Assembly (NCBI GenBank): GCA_963709425.1
Contig: CAVPWG010000001.1
Coordinates: forward strand, 310,001-374,000
Reading direction: 5' to 3'
Length of the DNA: 64,000 nucleotides
From: JAICJC01 sp963709425
Lineage (GTDB): Bacteria > Actinomycetota > Thermoleophilia > Gaiellales > JAICJC01
A program made the translations under genes and the position numbers. Each line of letters opens with the position of its first letter. Position 1 is the stretch's first letter. This document shows, in pieces, positions 48,751-56,691 of the stretch. The notes beneath the pieces are model-generated. The model made no database searches. It saw only the letters and a program-made list of their open reading frames with translations, and was not told where the DNA came from.

Positions 48751-49098
48751 CTACCTGAGCGCGCGGCACGCCTCGGCGCACGTCCGGCAGGCGGCGGCGC
48801 AGGCGGCCATTCCGTCGCCCATGCGCTCGCACGACGCAGCGCAGCGATCGCACACCTCGGCCGTCAGCGCGGCGACCTGGTGCGCGAAGTCCGAGCTTCG
48901 GAGCATCATGTCGCGCGCCGCGTCGCACATCTGCGCGCAGTCGAGCATCAGCCGCGCGTGGAGCAGGTGGGCCGGTTCGCCCCGCTGCTGCAGCCCCCAG
49001 GACAGCGCCTCGATACACGCCTGGTGGCAGTCGGTGGCGGCGGCGATCGCGACCGCGAACCGCTCGCCCGCGCGTGTGGTCGTGAGGTGCTCGGTCAT
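48751..49098 (-). CDS. DUF326 / Csp-like four-helix copper-storage protein
   Basis: A 115-residue protein with eleven cysteines spaced on predicted helices (DCHQAC, DCAQMC, VCDRCAASC, ACAAACRTCAEAC). This is the pattern of the DUF326 ferredoxin-like/Csp family, whose characterised members line a four-helix bundle with thiols that bind many Cu(I) ions. No export signal is visible, suggesting a cytosolic Csp3-like protein. AAGGAG lies five bases before the ATG at 49098. Copper binding here is inference from the family. The divergent GNAT shares its 75-base upstream region. Confidence 0.82.
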   Translation of the reverse strand: MTEHLTTTRAGERFAVAIAAATDCHQACIEALSWGLQQRGEPAHLLHARLMLDCAQMCDAARDMMLRSSDFAHQVAALTAEVCDRCAASCERMGDGMAACAAACRTCAEACRALR

Positions 49099-49163
49099 CC
49101 CAGCTCCTTCCGCTCTACACTGCTCCGCCGTGCCCGTACCCCCATTCTGCCAGGCCGGCGGCC

Positions 49164-49169
49164 GGAGGG
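49164..49169 (+). promoter_or_regulatory. Shine-Dalgarno site before a putative CTG start
   Basis: GGAGGG four bases before CTG 49174, the only plausible start of the GNAT gene that follows. Confidence 0.5.
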
Positions 49170-49173
49170 CATC

Positions 49174-49701
49174 CTGACTGTCCTCCCGATCGAAACGGAC
49201 CGCCTTCGGATCCGGGAGCTCGAGGGGTCCGACGTCGACGGCGCCCACCGGGTCTACGGCGACCCGGAGGTCATGCGGTACGTCGGCGCCGACGGCAAGG
49301 CACGGACCCGTGAGCAGAGCGCGGCCGGCGTGGCACGGATGATCGACGGCCAACGACGAAACGGCTTCAGCCTCTGGGCGGTCTCGCTCCGCGAGTCCGG
49401 CGAGATGATCGGCGTCTGCGGCGTGGTCCACGTCGACGGCACCGGCCCCGACGTGGAGCTCGTCTACGAGTTGCAGCGCTCGGCCTGGGGCCAGGGCTAC
49501 GCGACCGAGGCCGCCCGCGCCTGCCTCGACGCCGCCCTCGGCCCGCTGGGGCTGACTCGGGTCGTCGCGCTCGCCTACCCCGAGAACGCGCAGTCGATCA
49601 AGATCATGCAGAAGCTCGGCATGCGCGACACCGGCACGATCGAGGCGTACGGGCACGAGCTCGTCTGCTACGAGGCGCTCGCAGAACCCACAGCGGTCTG
49701 A
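49174..49701 (+). CDS. RimJ/RimL-type GNAT acetyltransferase, possible CTG start
   Basis: A 175-residue acetyltransferase with the RimJ/RimL pattern: LPIETDRLRIRELEGSDVDG, a core AVSLRESGEMIGVCGVV, the acetyl-CoA loop RSAWGQGYATEAARACLD, and YPENAQSIKIMQKLGMRDTG. Homologues begin just before the ETDRL motif. In this frame no ATG, GTG or TTG is available there; the nearest candidate is CTG 49174, preceded at four bases by GGAGGG. A non-canonical start or an upstream sequence error are both possible. The substrate is unknown. Confidence 0.78.
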   Translation: MTVLPIETDRLRIRELEGSDVDGAHRVYGDPEVMRYVGADGKARTREQSAAGVARMIDGQRRNGFSLWAVSLRESGEMIGVCGVVHVDGTGPDVELVYELQRSAWGQGYATEAARACLDAALGPLGLTRVVALAYPENAQSIKIMQKLGMRDTGTIEAYGHELVCYEALAEPTAV

Positions 49702-49736
49702 ACGCCACCGCTGGCGGTAACAGCACCGCGCATATT

Positions 49737-49749
49737 GGGGTCAGACCCC
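49737..49749. repeat. Second copy of the GGGGTCAGACCCC palindrome
   Basis: Identical 13-base palindrome to the one ending comB (30130-30142). It lies between the convergent GNAT and recN genes, where a terminator is expected. Here it is flanked by AT-richer bases (CATATT, ATTTC) rather than a clean T-run. Confidence 0.6.
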
Positions 49750-49761
49750 GATTTCGCGCGC

Positions 49762-51417
49762 CTACGACCGCAGCGCCTCGGCGTGCCTGCGCGCGGCTTC
49801 GTCCTCCGGATCCCCGCCCAGCATCCGCGCCAGCTCCTCCACCACCTGCGCCTCGCCCAACCTGACGACGGTCGCTGCCTCGGCGCCTTCCGGCTTCTCG
49901 ACGACGAAATGCGCGTCGGCGGCACGCGCGATCTGGGGCAGATGCGTGATGACCAGGAGCTGGGCTCCCTCGGCGAGCGCGGCCAGCTTGTCGGCCACGG
50001 CCCGGGCTGTGCGGCCGCCGATGCCGGCGTCGACCTCGTCGAGGAGCAGGATCCCCGGACCGCCGCCGGCTCGTGCGGCGACCCGGATCGCAAGCGCGAT
50101 GCGCGAGAGCTCGCCGCCCGAGGCCGTCTCGGCCACCGGCCCCGCCGCAAGCGTCGGCGTTGCCGCCAGCTCGAGGACGGCGCGATCGGCGCCCCTCGGG
50201 CCGATATCCGCCGGTTCGACCCGGGCCGTGAAGACCGCCTGCGTCATCCCGAGATCGGCCAGCTCGGCCTCGACCGCGCGCGCGAACGGCTCGGCGGCCG
50301 CAAGACGCGCCGTCGTCAGACGCTCGGCGCACTCCCGCGCAGTCTCGGCGGCCACCGCGGCGTCGGCCTCCAGACGGGCGAGCTCCTCGGCCGAGCTCTC
50401 GAGCCGTTCCAGCGCCCTACGGGCCGCTCCCGCCGACTCGACGACCTCGCCCAGCGGCGCGGCGTACCGGCGCTCGAGCTGGGCAAAGGCTTCGAGACGG
50501 GCCTCGACGTGCTCGAGCCGGGCCGGGTCCGCTTCGAGTTCGGCCAGGTGGCCGCGAAGGTCGGCGGACGCGTCCTGGATGCGAAGCGCGATCTCGTCGA
50601 GGGTCGCGGCGACGTCGGCCAGCTCGGGCGCGAACGCGGTGACGCCCGCGACCTCCTGGGCGGCGCTCGCGGTGAGCTCGCGGGCGCCCTGTCCGTCGGC
50701 GGGGCTCAGGAGCTCGGCGGCCGCACCCGCGGCCGCCGCCAGCTCGTCGAGATGGCGCAGCCGCTCGCGCTCGGCTCGCAGGGTGTCGGGCTCGCCGGCG
50801 GCGGGTGCCAGCCGGTCGACCCGCGCGACGAGATCCTCGAGGTCCAGCCGGCGCCGGGCGGCGTCGGCGGCCTCGCCGCGGGCGGACTCGAAGGCGGCCG
50901 CCGCAGCGCGAAGGGCGCGCCAGGCGTCCGCCATCTCAGCCGCGAGGTCGGCCGTGCCGGCGTGCGCGTCGAGCAGCTCGAGCTGGCGGGCCGGGCGCGC
51001 GAGCCTGCGCGCCTCGTGCTGAGACGACATCTCGACGAGCCGCTCGCCGATGGCCTCGAGGTCGGCCCGGGCGCACCCACGTCCCCACACGAACGCCCTG
51101 CTGCGGCCGTTCGCCGTGAGCCGGCGGGCAACGACGAGCGCCTCCTCCCCGTCGGGCCGAAGGCCGGCGACGGCCGCGAGCGCCGGGTCGTCGAAGAGCT
51201 CCGGCGGCGTGTCGAACTCGGCCTCGACATACGTCTCGTCGCCGTGCGGCCCGACCATGCCGGCCACCGGCTGGGCTCCGGTGAGAAGGCCGATCGCCTG
51301 GGCCAGCATCGTCTTCCCCGCGCCGGTCTCGCCCGTGAGGACGTTGAGCCCCGGACCGAGCTCGAGCTCGGCGCGCTCGATCAGCGCCAGGTTGTGGATG
51401 TGGAGCCGGGCCAGCAT
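49762..51417 (-). CDS. recN: DNA repair protein RecN
   Basis: SMC-like ATPase acting in double-strand-break repair. The 551-residue length equals the E. coli protein. The Walker A is in LNVLTGETGAGKTMLAQAIG, followed by EMSSQHEARRL. Long Ala/Glu/Arg-rich coiled coils occupy about residues 150-350. The ABC signature is ETASGGELSRIALAIR, with Walker B ILLLDEVDAGIGG and the H-loop VITHLPQIA. The ATG shares one base with the nadK stop (TGATG). No LexA box is present directly in front, as it is internal to the operon. Confidence 0.96.
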   Translation of the reverse strand: MLARLHIHNLALIERAELELGPGLNVLTGETGAGKTMLAQAIGLLTGAQPVAGMVGPHGDETYVEAEFDTPPELFDDPALAAVAGLRPDGEEALVVARRLTANGRSRAFVWGRGCARADLEAIGERLVEMSSQHEARRLARPARQLELLDAHAGTADLAAEMADAWRALRAAAAAFESARGEAADAARRRLDLEDLVARVDRLAPAAGEPDTLRAERERLRHLDELAAAAGAAAELLSPADGQGARELTASAAQEVAGVTAFAPELADVAATLDEIALRIQDASADLRGHLAELEADPARLEHVEARLEAFAQLERRYAAPLGEVVESAGAARRALERLESSAEELARLEADAAVAAETARECAERLTTARLAAAEPFARAVEAELADLGMTQAVFTARVEPADIGPRGADRAVLELAATPTLAAGPVAETASGGELSRIALAIRVAARAGGGPGILLLDEVDAGIGGRTARAVADKLAALAEGAQLLVITHLPQIARAADAHFVVEKPEGAEAATVVRLGEAQVVEELARMLGGDPEDEAARRHAEALRS

Positions 51418-52196
51418 CAGTGCGAGAAGGCCTCCAGATAGCGGGTGAAGAACGACGTCCCGGCCACCCGCGCCAGCGCCGCCGACGCGTCGCCCATGCG
51501 CACCTCGAGCCTCTCGCCCGGCTCGACGACGGCGACCGCGTGGCCGTCGACGATGAGCTGCACCGGCACGTCGGCGGCGCTGTTTCGAAAGCTCACGGTG
51601 TGTGGGCGGCCGAGCACCATCGAGCGGGCGTGCAGGGAGTGCGGCGACACGAACGTGACGACGTACCCGTCGGTGCCGGGGACCAGGACGGGCCCGCCGG
51701 CCGAGAGGTTGTACGCGGTCGAGCCGGTCGGGCTGGCGGCGATCGCCCCGTCGCAGCCGAGCTCGCCGAGCGACTGGCCGTCGACCCCCCACTCGACGAT
51801 CGCCATCCGCCCCGCCGTGGCGCTCGTGAGCACGATGTCGTTGACCCCCGTCATCGCCCCGCCGCCCGCATCGCCGACCAGCGTCGGCAGGTCGAGCACC
51901 TCGTATCCGCCACCGAACGCGCGCTCGAGCCCGGCCTCGAGATCGGTCCCGGCAATGCTCGTGAGGAACCCCACGCGGCCGAAGTTCACGCCGAGGCACG
52001 GGATGCCCGTGCCGAGCCAGCGCTGGAGCGCCCGCAGCATCGTGCCGTCGCCGCCCAGCACGACCACGATGTCCGGATGGTGCTCGTCGACGACCTCGAC
52101 ACCGCACCGGGCGGCGACCGCGCGGAGCCGGTCCAGCGCATCGCCGATGACCTCCGCCCGGCCGTGGGTCAGGAAGGCCGCGCGCGCCACCGCCAC
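51417..52196 (-). CDS. nadK: NAD kinase
   Basis: Phosphorylates NAD to NADP. The 259-residue protein has the diagnostic VVVLGGDGTMLRAL (catalytic Asp), GVNFGRVGFLTSI, CDGAIAASPTGSTAYNLSAGGPVL and VSPHSLHARSMVL. The GTG at 52196 follows the tlyA stop by four bases; a second in-frame GTG two codons later is an alternative. It is part of the tlyA-nadK-recN group, a very common actinobacterial order. Confidence 0.96.
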   Translation of the reverse strand: MAVARAAFLTHGRAEVIGDALDRLRAVAARCGVEVVDEHHPDIVVVLGGDGTMLRALQRWLGTGIPCLGVNFGRVGFLTSIAGTDLEAGLERAFGGGYEVLDLPTLVGDAGGGAMTGVNDIVLTSATAGRMAIVEWGVDGQSLGELGCDGAIAASPTGSTAYNLSAGGPVLVPGTDGYVVTFVSPHSLHARSMVLGRPHTVSFRNSAADVPVQLIVDGHAVAVVEPGERLEVRMGDASAALARVAGTSFFTRYLEAFSH

Positions 52197-52200
52197 GCCG

Positions 52201-53001
52201 TCACGACGCGGCGAGCGCACGTTCGATCTGCTCTGCGACATCGGCGGTCTGGTCCTCCTGCACAGGATGCGCGTGCGACGCGAGGTACACGACGTACTCG
52301 CGATTTCCGGCCGGGCCCGGGACACAAGAATCGCACACGCCGAGGACGGCCCAGCCGGTCGCAGTCGCAAACTCGGTGAAATCCTGCAACACCCTGCGGC
52401 GCACCTCACGGTCACGGACGACGCCCCGATTGACATCGGCGCGGCCGGCCTCGAACTGGGGCTTCACGAGCACGAGCGCCCGCCACGGATCGGCGCCGCA
52501 CGCCAGCACGGCCGGGAGCACGAGCCGGAGCGAGATGAACGACACGTCGGCCGTCACCAGTCCCGGGTCAAACGGCAGCGCCCCGCAGTCGAGCGATCGC
52601 GCGTTCGTGCCGTCGATCACGGTGACCCGCGGATCTGCGCGGACGCGCTCGTGGAGCTGGTTTCGGCCCACGTCGAGCGCAACGACGGCGGCGGCGCCGT
52701 GCTGGAGCAGGCAGTCCGTGAAACCGCCCGTCGACGCTCCGACGTCGAGGCACCGCTCGCCCGCGACATCGACGCCGAATGCGGCCAGCGCCGTCTCGAG
52801 CTTCTCTCCGCCCCGCGACACGTACCGCGGAGGCGCGATCAGCTCGACCGCGGCATCCTCGGCCGTCGGCGTGCCGGCCTTCGTCACGGGCGCGCCGTTC
52901 ACGCGGACGCGGCCCGCCATGACGAGCGCCTGCGCGCGGCTTCGCGTCTCGACCAGGCCGCGCTCGACGAGAAGCGCGTCAAGCCGTCGCTTCGTCGCCA
53001 T
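52201..53001 (-). CDS. tlyA: TlyA-family rRNA 2'-O-methyltransferase / hemolysin-like
   Basis: The 266-residue protein has an N-terminal S4 RNA-binding domain (KRRLDALLVERGLVETRSRA, VRVNGAPVTKAGTPTAED). A SAM-dependent FtsJ-like methyltransferase domain follows, with CLDVGASTGGFTDCLLQ, VTADVSFISLRLVLP and VLVKPQFEAG. In mycobacteria TlyA 2'-O-methylates 16S and 23S rRNA and affects capreomycin sensitivity; the same role here is inference. The K-D-K type residues are present. The ATG lies inside the end of the upstream GNAT gene (23-base overlap). Confidence 0.94.
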   Translation of the reverse strand: MATKRRLDALLVERGLVETRSRAQALVMAGRVRVNGAPVTKAGTPTAEDAAVELIAPPRYVSRGGEKLETALAAFGVDVAGERCLDVGASTGGFTDCLLQHGAAAVVALDVGRNQLHERVRADPRVTVIDGTNARSLDCGALPFDPGLVTADVSFISLRLVLPAVLACGADPWRALVLVKPQFEAGRADVNRGVVRDREVRRRVLQDFTEFATATGWAVLGVCDSCVPGPAGNREYVVYLASHAHPVQEDQTADVAEQIERALAAS

Positions 53002-53491
53002 CCTCGGCCCGGCCGAAGCGGAAGAGGATGAGCTCGGCCGGGCGCAGGCCGCGGCGCTCGTAGAACCGCAGGGCGTCGGCGTTTCCGGCCATGACCGCCA
53101 CCTGCAGATCGGGCACGTCCCGGGCGGCGAGCTCACGATCCACGGCGTCGAGGAGGGCGCTCCCGACGCCCGCGCCGCGCTCCGCGGGCAGCACCGAGAG
53201 CGACACGACCTCACCCCACCGGCGTCCCACCGGCCAGGTGTCGTCGGGCCCCGCGTGCATGTGCAGGAACGCGTAGCCGACCGGCCGCGCGTCGCGCTCG
53301 GCGATCAGCAGGAGGTCATCGCCACCGGCGAGCATGTCGAGATACCACGCCCGCCGGCGATCCCACGACGCGGCATCGTCGCCGACCACAGGCTGCGCGG
53401 CGACCTCCCGGTGATGGCGGTGGAGCGCAAGCCAGAGCGGCTCGAGCTCATCGACGCGCTCGGCTCCGGCGGCGGCGATCGCGACGCTCAC
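52979..53491 (-). CDS. GNAT-family N-acetyltransferase
   Basis: A 170-residue acetyltransferase with VVSLSVLPAERGAGVGSALLDAV as the acetyl-CoA-binding segment, and MAGNADALRFYERRGLRPAEL at the C-terminus. The N-terminal half carries the AERDARPVGYAFLH strand. The substrate is unknown. It is inserted between the polyprenyl synthase and tlyA, with a GTGA overlap on one side and a 23-base overlap on the other, so it is firmly part of the operon. Confidence 0.88.
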   Translation of the reverse strand: MSVAIAAAGAERVDELEPLWLALHRHHREVAAQPVVGDDAASWDRRRAWYLDMLAGGDDLLLIAERDARPVGYAFLHMHAGPDDTWPVGRRWGEVVSLSVLPAERGAGVGSALLDAVDRELAARDVPDLQVAVMAGNADALRFYERRGLRPAELILFRFGRAEDGDEATA

Positions 53492-54267
53492 GCCGCCCGG
53501 TCCGCCACCTCGGCCACGATCCCCTCGAGCTCATCCGTCATGCCCTTGCAGCCGGACAGCAGCTCGAGCGTCCCGGCCCGCGTCTCCTCGGCCAGGCGAC
53601 GCGCCCCGTCGAGCCCGTGGCTTCGGACATACCCCCACTCGTCGGTCGCCGCGTCGAGGATGTCGTCGACGATCTGGAAGAGGAGCCCCAGCTCGGCGGC
53701 GAACGCGCGGTACGGGCGCTGGGCGTCGTCGTCGAGCCCGGCGACGTGCAGCCCGCAGGCGACGGCGGCCGAGATCAGCGAGCCCGTCTTCAGCCGGTGC
53801 AGCCGGACGAGGCCCTCGGCGTCGGGCTCGGGCCCCGCGACGTCGAGGTACTGGCCGTCGATCATGCCGGCGACGCCCGCCGCCAGCTCGGCGACAACCC
53901 GAAGCCGCACCTTGGGCGGAGCGTCGAGCCGCTCGGCGGCGAGCCGGTAGGCGGCGTTCAGGAGCCCGTCCCCGGCCAGGATTGCGACGGCCTCGCCGTG
54001 GGCGATGTGCAGGGACGGCCGCCCGCGGCGCTCGTCGTCGTCGTCCAGGGCCGGCAGGTCGTCGTGGACGAGTGAGAAGGTGTGGATGAGCTCGATGGCC
54101 GCGGCGGCGGGAAGCGCAACCGCGGGGTCGGCGCCGCCGGCTCGGGCGGCGGCGAGGCACAGGCGCGGCCGGATGCGCTTGCCGCCCCCGGCGAGCGGGT
54201 AGCGCATCGCCACGTCCAACCCCGGCTCGCGCGCCAGCCGCAGCTCGACCAGGTAGGGCTCGATCAC
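53488..54267 (-). CDS. Short-chain polyprenyl (farnesyl/geranylgeranyl) diphosphate synthase
   Basis: Class I trans-prenyltransferase condensing isopentenyl diphosphate with allylic diphosphates. The 259-residue protein has GGKRIRPRLCLAA and the first aspartate-rich motif LVHDDLPALDDDDERRGRPS. HGEAVAILAGDGLL, LHRLKTGSLISAA and the second motif LLFQIVDDILDAATDE follow. The DDxxxxD form of the first motif is typical of IspA-like bacterial farnesyl or geranyl diphosphate synthases. Product length cannot be read reliably. No dxs is in the window; the GTG start overlaps xseB (GTGA). Confidence 0.92.
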   Translation of the reverse strand: MIEPYLVELRLAREPGLDVAMRYPLAGGGKRIRPRLCLAAARAGGADPAVALPAAAAIELIHTFSLVHDDLPALDDDDERRGRPSLHIAHGEAVAILAGDGLLNAAYRLAAERLDAPPKVRLRVVAELAAGVAGMIDGQYLDVAGPEPDAEGLVRLHRLKTGSLISAAVACGLHVAGLDDDAQRPYRAFAAELGLLFQIVDDILDAATDEWGYVRSHGLDGARRLAEETRAGTLELLSGCKGMTDELEGIVAEVADRAA

Positions 54268-54437
54268 TGCGCGCCCCGCTCGTCCTCGAGGCTCTCGGCC
54301 CGTGCCTCGAGCGCCTCGACCGCCTCGTGCACGACCACCGTCATCCGCTCGAGCAGCTCGACGGCCTGCTCGGGGGTGAGGTCGTCGCGCTCGAGATCGG
54401 CGCGAAGCCGCTCGAGCTCGCCGGCCACCTCCTGCAA
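54264..54437 (-). CDS. xseB: Probable exodeoxyribonuclease VII small subunit
   Basis: A 57-residue helical protein with the XseB pattern LERLRADLERDDLTPEQAVELLERM, then a long second helix ending LEARAESLEDE. It occupies the usual xseB slot before a polyprenyl synthase gene. The TTG start at 54437 is a guess, since no ATG is available between the nusB stop and the conserved region. xseA, normally next to it, is not in the window, so the large subunit must be elsewhere or absent. Shorter than typical (60-80). Confidence 0.6.
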   Translation of the reverse strand: MQEVAGELERLRADLERDDLTPEQAVELLERMTVVVHEAVEALEARAESLEDERGAQ

Positions 54438-54448
54438 TCTGCTCTGGT

Positions 54449-54856
54449 CTATCGTCCGACCCCCTGGTCGCGGGCGATCTTGCCGAGAACACCGTTGACC
54501 AGCGTAGCGGCCTCTGGCGACGCGTACCTCTTCGCCAGCGACACGGCCTCGTCGATCGCCACGGCGACCGGCACCTCCCCGCGCCCGATCTCCCAGACGG
54601 CGAGCCGCAGGATGTTGCGCTCGAGGACCGCCATCCGCTCGGCGCTCCACCCCTCAGCGGCCGCGTCGATGCTCCGGTCGAGGCGGTCGCGGTCGGCCCA
54701 CGCACCCTCGGCCTGCGCGCGGACGAACTCGGTGACGTGCTCGCCGTTGTCGCGCTCGTAGGCGTCGAAGAGCGACCCGAAGTCGCCGCCCGTGAGATCC
54801 TTCTGGTAGAGCAGGAACGCCGCGCCCCGCCGCTCCGCGCGCCTGCTCGGGCTCAT
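54449..54856 (-). CDS. nusB: Transcription antitermination factor NusB
   Basis: Binds boxA RNA with S10 in rRNA antitermination. The 135-residue all-helical protein has RRAERRGAAFLLYQKDL at the N-terminus, ERMAVLERNILRLAVWEI in the middle, and VPVAVAIDEAVSLAKRYASPEAATLVNGVLGKIAR at the end, all family hallmarks. The ATG overlaps the Asp23-like stop as ATGA. The position after efp and accC fits the common efp-nusB neighbourhood. Confidence 0.95.
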   Translation of the reverse strand: MSPSRRAERRGAAFLLYQKDLTGGDFGSLFDAYERDNGEHVTEFVRAQAEGAWADRDRLDRSIDAAAEGWSAERMAVLERNILRLAVWEIGRGEVPVAVAIDEAVSLAKRYASPEAATLVNGVLGKIARDQGVGR

Positions 54857-55191
54857 CGGTCGGCCCCTTCGTGGCGCGCGACCTCGCTGACCGTGACGTC
54901 CACCGCGCGGACCTCGAGGCCCGTCATCCGGGCGACGTGCTCGGCGACGGCGTCGCGTACCGCCACCGCGAGCTCCGGGAGCACGCGCCCGTATGCCGCC
55001 GAGATGTCGACATCGAACGCGATCGACGACCGGTCGACCTGCCACTCCACGGGACCGCGCCGGCCGGGCAGCACCCGGGCGACGCGGCCGGGGGCGTCGA
55101 GGCGGGCGCCGGAGACGCTCGCGACCGCGCCGCGCACGATCGTCTCGATGGCCTCGTCGGCGACCGACGCGCTGCCGAGGCGCAGCGGCAT
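54853..55191 (-). CDS. Asp23/Gls24-family envelope stress protein
   Basis: A 112-residue member of the Asp23 (DUF322) family. It has VADEAIETIVRGAVASVSGA near the start, ISAAYGRVLPELAVAVRDAVAEHVARMTGLEVRAVDVTV in the second half, and a short end. Family members associate with the membrane and respond to alkaline or envelope stress; the role in this organism is unknown. Lying between accC and nusB is a frequent arrangement in Gram-positives, also seen for YqhY next to accBC, where it has been linked to fatty-acid synthesis control. Its start overlaps the accC stop by one base. Confidence 0.87.
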   Translation of the reverse strand: MPLRLGSASVADEAIETIVRGAVASVSGARLDAPGRVARVLPGRRGPVEWQVDRSSIAFDVDISAAYGRVLPELAVAVRDAVAEHVARMTGLEVRAVDVTVSEVARHEGADR

Positions 55192-56558
55192 CAGGCTGCC
55201 ATCTCCGGGGTGAGCGACCGCAGCCGGTCGCGCACGTCCTCGAGGTAGGCCGTCGTGTAGCCGCCCGAGCGGAACACCGGCTCCTGGACGACCTCGGCGA
55301 AGAGCGACGCCGTCGTGGCGACGCCCTCGATCTCGAACTCCTCCAGCGCCCGCCGCGACCGGTCGAGCGCCTGGGTGCGGTCCTCGCCCCAGACGATCAG
55401 CTTGGCCACGAGCGAGTCGTAGAAGGGTGGCACGCGGTAGCCCTCGTAGATGTGGGTGTCGAACCGCACGCCCGGGCCGAGCGGCGGCCGAAACCGGGTG
55501 ATCGTCCCCGCCGCGGGGCGAAAGTCGTGCGCGGGGTCCTCGCAGTTGATCCGGAACTCGATCGCGTGGCCGCGGAGGTCGGCCAGCCCGGTCGCGTCGA
55601 GCGACTCGCCGCCGGCGATGCGAAGCTGCCAGGCGGCGAGATCTCGCCCCGTCACGAGCTCGGACACCGGGTGCTCGACCTGCAGGCGGGTGTTCATCTC
55701 GATGAAGTAGAACGACCCGTCCCGGTCGAGCAGGAACTCAACGGTACCGGCGTTGCGGTAGCCGCACCCGGTGCACGCCAGCCGCGCGGCGTCGGCCATG
55801 CGCACCCGGGTGGCCTCGTCGAGCGCCGGCGACGGCCCCTCCTCGATCAGCTTCTGGTGCCGGCGCTGGACGGAGCAGTCGCGCTCGCCGAGGACGAGCA
55901 CGCCGCTCTCGTCGGCGAGCACCTGCATCTCGACGTGGCGGGCATCGACAACGGCCCGCTCGAGGTACATGCCGCCGTCGCCGAACGAGGTCAGCGCCTC
56001 GGCCGACGCGACGCCGTACGCGTCTTCGATGTCGGCCGGGTCGGTCACGAGCCGCATACCCCGCCCGCCGCCTCCGGCCGCGGCCTTGAGCAGCACCGGA
56101 TAGCCGATCTCGGCCGCCATCGTCCGGGCGTGGCCGGCTCCGCCCAGGCGGTCGAGCGAGCCGGGCACGAGCGGCACGCCGGCCGCCCGCATCGCCTCGC
56201 GGGCGCGGCTCTTGTCGCCCATGACCTCCATCGCCCCGGCCGGCGGGCCGACGAAGACCAGGTCGTTCTCGGCGCAGATGCCGACGAACGCGGCGTTCTC
56301 GGCCAGGAACCCCCAGCCGGGGTGGAGGGCGTCGCAGCCGGTGGTCTCGGCGGCCCCGATCAGGTTCTGCACGTTCAGGTAGCTCTCGGCGGGCTGGTGC
56401 GGGCCGATGCACACCGCCCTGTCGGCGAGCCCCACCCACAGGCCGTCGCGATCGGCGGTCGAGTAGACGGCGACCGCCTCGATCCCGAGGTCATGGCAGG
56501 CGCGCACGATGCGCACCGCACACTCACCCCGATTCGCCACCAGGACCCTCCTCAGCAC
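55191..56558 (-). CDS. accC: Biotin carboxylase (acetyl-CoA carboxylase subunit)
   Basis: ATP-dependent carboxylation of the biotin carried on AccB, first half-reaction of acetyl-CoA carboxylase. The 455-residue protein has RRVLVANRGECAVRIVRAC, the ATP-grasp loop AAAGGGGRGMRLV, ERDCSVQRRHQKLIEEGPSP, FYFIEMNTRLQVEHPVSE and EFRINCEDP, all intact. GTG 56558 places the start at the usual position; an in-frame GTG nine codons earlier (56585) is possible. A 133-base GC-rich gap separates it from the upstream AccB fusion gene. Confidence 0.95.
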   Translation of the reverse strand: MLRRVLVANRGECAVRIVRACHDLGIEAVAVYSTADRDGLWVGLADRAVCIGPHQPAESYLNVQNLIGAAETTGCDALHPGWGFLAENAAFVGICAENDLVFVGPPAGAMEVMGDKSRAREAMRAAGVPLVPGSLDRLGGAGHARTMAAEIGYPVLLKAAAGGGGRGMRLVTDPADIEDAYGVASAEALTSFGDGGMYLERAVVDARHVEMQVLADESGVLVLGERDCSVQRRHQKLIEEGPSPALDEATRVRMADAARLACTGCGYRNAGTVEFLLDRDGSFYFIEMNTRLQVEHPVSELVTGRDLAAWQLRIAGGESLDATGLADLRGHAIEFRINCEDPAHDFRPAAGTITRFRPPLGPGVRFDTHIYEGYRVPPFYDSLVAKLIVWGEDRTQALDRSRRALEEFEIEGVATTASLFAEVVQEPVFRSGGYTTAYLEDVRDRLRSLTPEMAA

Positions 56559-56650
56559 TCGACCATCCCCGTTGGTGCACGGCACAGCCGCGCAACCCGG
56601 CCCACAGGGCCGACCCGGCCGCCCGGCCGCCCGCGGAGCCCGAATTGCGG

Positions 56651-56665
56651 CCGCGCGAAGCGCGG
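56651..56665. other. GC hairpin between the AccB fusion and accC
   Basis: CCGCGC-GAA-GCGCGG, a 6-bp stem with a 3-base loop, in the middle of the 133-base non-coding gap 56559-56691. The gap is extremely GC-rich with further short inverted repeats. It may attenuate transcription, or protect one part of the message, between the carrier and carboxylase genes. Confidence 0.35.
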
Positions 56666-56691
56666 ACGCAGGTCGGGCGTGGCCCGGGCCA

